Assembly: GCA_050084515.1 (NCBI GenBank) | Contig: CM114271.1 | Span: forward strand, 59,148,001-59,212,000 | DNA length: 64,000 bases | Source of the DNA: Blasia pusilla | Lineage: Eukaryota > Marchantiophyta > Marchantiopsida > Blasiales | Direction: 5' to 3' | Shown here: positions 56,641 to 64,000 of the stretch, one piece after another | Layout of the letters: every line of letters starts with the position of its first letter | Numbering within the stretch: the stretch's first letter is position 1 | The notes under the pieces: generated by a model | Told to the model about the DNA's origin: nothing | Seen by the model: the letters and a program-made list of their open reading frames with translations, nothing else | Databases searched by the model: none | Program-made: the position numbers and the translations under genes

Positions 56641-59600
56641 GATGTGTTTGGGACAAGTAAGGTGGTGTTGGAAAGCTTATGCGAAGTCACTTCCAACGCA
56701 CCAAAGATCTTAGCAGACGCACAAGCAGAGGCTGAGATATTAGCCAATTTTTTTTTTTGAGTATGGAGTTGGGTTGAGGGCCAAAAAGAGGGGCCTGATT
56801 ATCTTTTCCCCAAAGTTATGGGGAGAACGGAGATCCCCATAAGTAATAGTAAGGGGGATTGTCTCCAAGGATTTCTTGGGACCCAAACCCCACCTTGGGG
56901 CGGCTCAAGGGCACGGAATGGAACGAGAGTTTGATGTCGAGACTCGGAACCCAAACCTGATCCAAGGGAGTGGATTTCGGAAGCCACACTTGGATTCCAA
57001 TGTGCGACTCATTTTAGTGAGTCTAAGTTAGGGACTCATTGGAGCTCCATTGGACAGTTGGGACCACCAGGCGCGCAAACGCTGTTTGAGGTTCCTAGAA
57101 TAACCAGAAAATATGTTCCAAGTCTTGAGAGACTTCCATGTGTTGTAAAGCAAGAAACTAGGGAGGTTGAGCTTGATGAGAGGCTTAGTCGAGAGCTCGG
57201 TGAAGTGGAGTGCTGATTGACCCAGACCCGACTTCCGTGAGTGCGTGTTTAGGTGCAGATCAACAGTGAGAGCGTGTCCTACTAAACGCACACTTTCCCA
57301 ACACTAAAGATCTACGTTCAAGGAGAGTAGGCGCACGACATATACCCTCTCCAAGGGTTTTCAAGAGATATCCTAGTCCCTCCTAAGCATATGGCATTTA
57401 GACAACCAGAATTTTTTTTTCATAATATGGGGCAACAAGAAATTATTGGAGATAGTGTGCTTGCACATTGATTAATCACAACATGCATGACACCAATTTT
57501 ATGTTAGTATTCTAGTTAAAGGGTCCTTATGCAATGAAAAGAAGAGTTGTTCCTTGGAGTCCAAATCCTCATAAATGCGGTATGGGCCACAATCTCCATG
57601 AAGAGAATATCCACACTCCCAAAAGTAAATTGACTAAGAAGACTCTAGACGTGCTAGATCACCCATGGTACATTTGAGGGAGGGAGACCCAACATGTTTC
57701 GAAACACCTTTAGGAGGCTAGCATCCTATCAAAGGACCATAGAAATGTAAGAAGCTAACTAGTCATTTCCATAATTCTAACGGGATATCCCAAGTCTTTA
57801 GTAAAACAATAGGAGAAGATACTAAAAGTGACTTGGGGATCCTCATGAAATCAGAAATGTGTGCTACATCCTCCTCGGGTGCTTCTTCAACTCCAACAAA
57901 GTCATCACTCACACTCAAAAGTAGGCATAAAGGTCACCAACTTGAAATAGAATCATCACCCACAGTCAAAAGTATACAAAAAGGTTCAATTTAAAAAGAA
58001 ATCCCAAGAGAAGAGGATATTGAAAGTGACTTGATGGTCCTCACCAACCAAACTCAAGACAAACCTATCACTCACGAAAATGAAGAATAGACTTAAGGTC
58101 TCTTGAATGGGCATTGCATATTGGCAACCAAGGAGGTTGCAAGGTTCCTCCCTAAAAGATTGAATTTTGAGTAGACAGAACGGATAGAGGTTTTGCAATC
58201 CTCAACCCAACATAAAGATGATCTTTTTTCCATTTATTGGAATTCTATGATTGTTATAGAATTTCCTAGCTCCTTTGGATGAGTCCCTCCCTGGGGACTG
58301 TGGAATCGTTGTGTTCACACCACAGCTAGTCCCAAAAATGGAGTCCTTACATCGAAGGGTGAATAAATATCAGTGGCATCCATACTATAATATGAGGAGA
58401 AGAGGGTTAATTTTTTTGGGTACTTCACTTCTTCCTTTGCAAGAAGTGAAGCCCTTCTTGCAAAGGAAGGTCGTGTTGAAAATAGTAGGTTCACACTACT
58501 TAAGATTAGAGGGGATTCTATATGTGCATGGATGGGCCTTTTGTTTTGTTCACATACTACCAACAACGGTAAAAGAAGGGACGGACATGGACCTCCCAGA
58601 CTGATGTAGCTAGCATAGATTGAGACACCCTTTCTATTAGGGCGTCTCAAAATCTAGAAGTCTCATATGAGTTAACCTTACGTCCACGGGAGGTGAATTC
58701 CTGTCCTGATCAAGAAATGGGGTACAGAATATGAAATACCTCAACAGGTACTTGAATACTCCAAAATTTCTACCTGTCCACTAGGGCATAAAGCGGACGT
58801 AAATGTTTTGACATTTGGCCATAAAATATGGACGATCTCAATCCGTAACGTCTCAAGAGCTTCAATATTATTAGATTTCGTAACTTTCAATGCATGTGAC
58901 TTTTAGGGTCTAATTCCATGTACATGCGTGGGAACGTCACGACGACCTATTTTCAACGCCCGAAAAGATTATCCAACGGCCTATGGAGCAAAAAGAACCG
59001 ATCTTAACTAATTACTGTTGGTCCTTCGTGAGATCAAGGTCGTGAGGCTGTTGGACTAATTTTTCGCCCAAAAATTTTGAACTTGGAAAAATTGGCGACC
59101 TTCTACGGTTGCAACGACCCCACTAATGGGTCATAGGCTAATAATGGACTTACGGTCATAAGATATGTGCGTCCACTTCCTACCGAACGACATTTGACTG
59201 TAAAAAGGGTTTGTGACGTCTACGGTCGATTTTTGAGACGCCCCAATTCTCCGTGGGAAGGGACGGGACGCGCCCTGAGACGCCCTAGTACGTGGCCGAC
59301 ACAGTCCGGCAACTCTAACTCGCTCACGCATCCGGATACCCGTAACCTTCATTCCGACGGGAGCAGAACGAACGGCGTTCCCCCCCCAACTCCTGTGCAG
59401 TTCTCCTCGTCGCCCGTCGCCGCATTCGTCGGTCTTGGGGGAGCTGAAGCTGAAGCTCTCGGAGGTGCGGAAGCTGCGCGTGCTGTTGGGTCGGGCGGTG
59501 GATGTCGCGGGGTTTGAGAGGTCGGAGTGCGGGCGGATGATCGCGTGGGGCTGTTGCCTTGTTGTCTGCGAGTCTGAATCTCGGCGAGGGATGGAGCGGG

Positions 59601-59659
59601 GGAGAGCGGGGAGGATGTGAGGCTGGAGCGCGGAGCGACAAGGAGGAGATCGGTAAGCG
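56641..59659. other. Intergenic stretch and upstream region of the CCDC22 homologue
   Basis: 56641-58900 is AT-rich with no recognised gene. From about 59200 the sequence becomes GC-rich, with overlapping frames on both strands that are compositional. The last few hundred bases should contain the promoter and 5' UTR of the downstream gene. Confidence 0.5.
58431..58469. repeat. Perfect 16-bp inverted repeat (hairpin)
   Basis: CTTCCTTTGCAAGAAG (58431-58446), 7-nt spacer, exact complement (58454-58469). Seen directly. No gene context. Confidence 0.88.
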
Positions 59660-62600
59660 ATGGATGATGCGCAGGGTATAGTGCTGCTGGCCTTGCAAAG
59701 AGTAGGGGTGGAGCTCCCCGAGGATGTACACGGCGTTGGAGATTTGCGTCCCAAGCAGCTTCTGCCCATCTACGGCCATGCGCTGACACTGATTCGGGGG
59801 TCGCCTCTGGCTGGATTGCCCACGGAGTTCCCGCAGCAGCGCGCCGAACGGTTCCGAGTCTGCGCGTGCCTCGTCGCGGCTTTCCAAGAGCTCGGGTACC
59901 ATGGAGATCTCAGCTTTCACCAGGCCAGTCTCTTTCTTGTTCAGAGTTGTTCCTGTTTTGCATGGAAGCTTGAGAATCTCAGGCTCGTGCTGCTTGGTCG
60001 TTGATTTCGCTGGTCATGGTAGTGCGCAGCCGACGGCTGCAGAATGGACGAAGGTGCTTAGGAGTCTCTTGGATTGATGTATTAGTCTTGTGCATTCGGT
60101 TTTAATGGAGCACTTTGCAGTCTTGTAAGGCTCGAATTCAGTGCGATGTAGGGTGTGGCAGTAAGCTGGAAATTCTTAAGGTTTAAGGGTGTGGAGTAAT
60201 GTGGGTTTCATCGAGAGGGGCGGCCTGGGTAGTGAAATTCATAATTGAAATGGTGGAATCAAGTGACATGGAGGTTGGGGAGAAGTTGTCGTGGGTGGGT
60301 ACTCTCTAATTTTAACGATATTACGGACGGTTGGAGTTGAATATTTGATGATTACCTTGCCAGTCCTGGATGTACTTCTGGGAGGCGATGTGAGGATCGG
60401 TAGATAAAGAAGGAGTTCAATCTCGTGATCACAGTGGAAAGACTAGGTACAGGTGAAGATTATATGGAGGAACGTGAGAGGAATGGATGGAATAGAATTC
60501 GATGTGTAGGTTCCTGATCTATCAGAGTCGAAAGTGAAAGTGAGCCTGGCCCTCTGACTTTACTGGTGAGGATAGATATGGGACTGCGAGCTAATTGGAA
60601 TGTCTAAACGGCTGATTTTTGTTGGTAGATGAGAGGCAGTCGAACTTTGGGTAGGGAGCAATGGAGGATGAGCAGAAGGGAAGGAGTGTGATAGGGAGAG
60701 TGTGGGTTATGCAGGCCAGGAGCCGGAGCAGAGAGTGATGACGGCCGATGGGTGCTACTAGTGCATGCAGTTCCTCTATCCTTCTGAAGCGGATACACAT
60801 CGGCTTCTGCGGTTCCTCCTCGACAAGCTATCGCAGACATCTTCTGCCGCAGGAAGAGGACGCAGTGCTCGTAAAGGGCGAGTGGGTCGCATTGGAGTGG
60901 ATGACTTTGGTGGCTCCAAGATCAGTGGAACAGTGCGCAATGCTCTATCTATGTGCTGGGATGAGGCAAATGCATCGGGATTGGTAGGGGATGGGAAGGA
61001 GAATGCAGCTGAAGTACAAGTGCCAGACTTCAGCTCAAAAGTTGAAAGAGTGTCTGGATTCATCAATGTTGAGGATAAGGTGTGGGAATCCCTTTTCGAA
61101 CCTGCCAAATTCGACTTTCATCTCAGAGAGGGGCCAAGAAGCAACCACCCCTGATTACCTTGCAAGCGAAGCCCAGGACATGGTTGTTTCCTTCTGTACT
61201 TGAGCTGAACACTCGAAGTGCTGAGAGATCTGCAAGGTTGGCAGATGCTCAGCTCGCTCACCTTGCAAGACATGCTGACAAAGCGCCTCTGGATGTCACA
61301 ATACCCAAAAAGAAGGTCATTAGTCATGGGAGTCTGATGCCAAGTAAAGGAGTAAACGTAGATGCCAGGGTGGGCAGGAAAGCTTGGATTCAAGATGCAG
61401 ACATGCCATGTGCAGGAGACACAGAGGAGTTGATGTCAGTAGTTGCAGGTGTCAAACAACAGCAAGAGATTGCAATGCTTGAAGACCATCTCTCAAGTCT
61501 GACTCTAAGAGCCGACAAGGTTTGTGAGATCAAATTCCTGGATGCATGACCTTGCACACTGACAGTCATATTTGGTTAGTGATTTGGAAGTCTCTGCTGA
61601 CCTTTGAGGGGTCTATCTTCCAAAAATTTAATGTTTCGTGGTCTGCATCATGAACCCCGAAAGATTTATAGAGTTGCTTGTGAGGTTTGGTTCATTACGA
61701 TGTTATCATTGTGCATTCTAAAGGTCATTCTCATCATGCTTTGGATGAGACAAGTCCAAACTTTGGATAGAGCATTGATGGAATTCGAATGTTTTGAATA
61801 TAGTGTAAGGTGTGGAGTTCTGATCCTTTCCAGTATGTTTGAAAAATAGTTGTACTTGAATTGCACCAAAGTGCTACTTTTGTAAGCCATTGAAGCAAAC
61901 TCAGATTCGTATGTAAGTAGGGCCCTTGTATGTGTTTGGGGTGATCCTCATCCCAACGAAGTGGATGCTTCAGATGAAAGGAGAAGTAAATGATGCAGAA
62001 GCTAAATCTATAGAGCTGATGATGAAGAAGAAATTTTTAGGCAATAGAGCAGATTCACTACAGCAAAGGCACCTGCTCATGGAAACAGCTTTAAATCTAG
62101 CATTGGATGACTCTCGCTCTCCTGAAGAAATCTTGAGAGAGCTGGAGCTCGTGGTGAAAGAGGGTAACCAGAGGCTTGTGGAATTACAAACAGAGTGGTG
62201 AGCAATCATTTCTTGCCACTAGTTTGGAGATTTGTGGTTGCAGTCCCTCCTAAGCTAAAATTCTTAATTTCCAATTATTTTGACTCCAGTGGTTTACTCC
62301 AAGTGGGTCAATGCATCAGAAAAGTAAGGGATGCTTAGCAAGCCCCACTGTTATGCACATTCAGACCAAATCCATCTACAGTAATTTTTTTTAGATGTGG
62401 TGCATATTCAGGGATGTTGTGCGGTCTCGATTGGAGGAGAGGGTTACAGATTCTGAGAAAAATTCAGAGGTGAGAAACTCAGAGATCCAAAATAAGCTCC
62501 AAAGAATGAGAGAAATGCGACAGGAGGTGAAGGACATGACAGCCAAAATCTGGGCAAGGTATGCTACACCCTACTTGTTACCTGGGAGAATTTCAGTTCT

Positions 62601-63745
62601 GTTGTCCTGAGATTTCTATTTGTTCCGTTGGTCTTACTGTATTTGATTGGTCCGTACTTTTATCAGTTAGTAGAAGCGTTGCAGTATGTTCAAGGGAACG
62701 TGTGGGTCCGTCATCGGTTTGAAATTTGTAAGGTTTGGTGCAAGATCTCCCCTAGGGTGTCGGTAGTATGAGAGCTCAAGCTTACTTTTATGGGCTTGGT
62801 TCCTCTGACCTGATCAGTCTTGGTGTTTGTAGTTATCATGGGTCTTCCACGCTCAGCTCTGAACAGGATTTGGTAGCTATGTCTTCTCACTGCTTGTAGG
62901 TTGTGATACCAGTAGGTAGGCAAAGTCCAAGTGCAAAGTTTGAGTGTCCTACAATTATTTCACTCAACTATTTGGTTTGATTCAACAGGACTTCAATTAA
63001 TGAAGGGTGAGAGCTTGTTTTTAGGGGCAGGTGTCAAGGAATTGGATGAAAGTGGTGGTACTAACACTGCAACTATCATGTCATTTAACTTTTACAGGGA
63101 AGCTGAAGAAGCTCAGCTGTCAGCAGACTTGGACAAAGTTGCAAAGGGAGCTTCTCGTAGTACCTATGTGCGACGGATCACTGAGCTTGTCCGTAATAGT
63201 AAGAAGCAAGATGCAGATATAGCTCGAATCATCCATGATACTCGTGAGTTACAGCGGGAAAGTAATATGTCCCAAGACAAGCTCCGTCGACTTCATGCCC
63301 TTGTTGATGAGACTGTGTTCAGGTAAAATAAACAGCTCGTCAGTATCTTTCATGTAACTGCATCAATCTTACTTAAACTTCTCACAAGGCAGCCATGCTT
63401 TTCCAAACACATAGTGTGATAACTACTGTCCCTCAGAACTCTCAGGAATTAATGAGGTGAACCGTGACTCTGGTTGACAGGGATGCAAAGAAGGACCCGG
63501 TGTGCAGACAGGCGTACAGGTTGCTCAGCAGTGTCCATGAAAATTTCCAAAACATTGTGGAGAAGGTCCTGGAAATGGACAAGATTGGCAGGGAAATTTC
63601 GGAATTGCAGGCCAAGTTGGAAGACTTAGAAAAACGACCATTAGATGCAGCCAGTGTGGAGGCAGATTTAGAGGCTATTGTGGCTGAAAATCGGGCATTA
63701 GAGAGAAGGCTTGCCGATTCAAGCACAACACACAATCCTCTTTGA
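59660..63745 (+). CDS. CCDC22: CCDC22 homologue (CCC/Commander complex coiled-coil protein)
   Basis: Exons 59660-59923, 60771 to about 61040-61079, 61127-61519, 61974-62197, 62412-62558, 63098-63322, 63481-63745. The N-terminal part is a calponin-homology (NN-CH)-like domain: MDDAQGIVLLALQR, RFRVCACLVAAFQELGY, then FLYPSEADTHRLLRFLLDKL, a hallmark of CCDC22. The C-terminal half is coiled coil (LQQRHLLMETALNLAL, SKKQDADIARIIHDTRELQ, then VDETVFRDAKKDPVCRQAY, a strongly conserved family block). In animals CCDC22 pairs with CCDC93 and COMMD proteins in endosomal recycling and NF-kB/cullin control; the plant role is poorly known. Exon 1 ends at CAG|GCCAGT, apparently a GC donor. The donor of exon 2 is unresolved: AAG|GTGTGG leaves only a 47-base intron, AAA|GTTGAA (61040) one of 86, TTG|GTAGGG (near 60986) one of about 140. 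The frame is phase 0 for each. Other junctions are GT-AG and in phase. Confidence 0.9.
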
Positions 63746-64000
63746 ATGCAAGGTTGAGTAGTTTGTTTATGCCACCATGGTGCAGATGCTTTGGTGATTT
63801 AGATCACATCAGGAAGCTGGAGTGAATCTTTGCTTGCAAGAATCAGTTTTTCTTCAGTCATTCAGAGTGTCTGGGTACACACTGTCTTCACTTTGTCAGT
63901 TTCAGATAACTCTCCCAATGAATCTCAGCATCCTCGAAACTGCATTGGATCCTGTTTAATTGGATTCGCCTCATTCTGTCTCATTAGGGGTCCAACTTGT
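63746..64000 (+). other. 3' flank of the CCDC22 homologue
   Basis: Presumed 3' UTR. No further gene begins before the window end. Confidence 0.5.

Noticed and set aside
59131-59920. Long minus-strand frames opposite the first exon of the CCDC22 homologue
   Set aside because: They are shadows of GC-rich coding and 5' UTR sequence; only the plus-strand frame matches a known family.

Overview
The window looks like nuclear DNA of a land plant or other streptophyte. It carries two nucleus-encoded plastid proteins with transit-peptide-like N termini, split genes with GT-AG introns and two inferred GC-AG introns, and abundant Ty3/gypsy, MITE and Helitron material. I suspect a non-flowering lineage (bryophyte, lycophyte or fern grade), but nothing in the window proves it.

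Three host genes can be read. On the minus strand (27288-31937), seven exons encode a thylakoid-lumen pentapeptide-repeat protein (15 kDa lumenal protein family). On the plus strand (49652-53395), eight exons encode a plastid NAD-dependent glycerol-3-phosphate dehydrogenase (GLY1/SFD1 type) with an unusually long N-terminal region. On the plus strand (59660-63745) lies a CCDC22 homologue, the coiled-coil subunit of the COMMD/CCDC22/CCDC93 (CCC) complex. These genes are not an operon and share no evident pathway.

The rest is mostly mobile DNA. Two large LTR retrotransposons of one Ty3/gypsy-like lineage lie on opposite strands (minus, 1717-11872; plus, 37259-46948). A 5'-truncated third copy occupies 1-1588, and two strongly decayed 3' fragments lie at 33590-34900. 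The order is LTR, long leader, gag with CCHC knuckles, aspartic protease, a C5-cytosine DNA methyltransferase domain, reverse transcriptase, RNase H, integrase (HHCC + DDE + GPY-like), PHD finger, LTR. The methyltransferase (motifs I, IV, VI, VIII, and IX/X split by frameshifts) resembles the DNMT3/DRM class. It is present in both long copies, so it was inherited by the lineage and was not a chance insertion. A DNA-methylation writer and a PHD histone reader in one retrotransposon polyprotein is the most striking system here.

Other findings: a sequence block repeated on both sides of the 3' LTR in both large elements; a 5S rRNA-like stretch antisense in one element's leader; a 412-bp MITE with TTA flanks; a three-copy 275-280-bp MITE family with TATTA flanks; two short Helitrons and one further Helitron 3' end; a perfect 100-bp direct duplication; and several perfect hairpins. 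In the large AT-rich stretches (11.9-22.4 kb, 32-37 kb, 55-59 kb) I recognise no genes.
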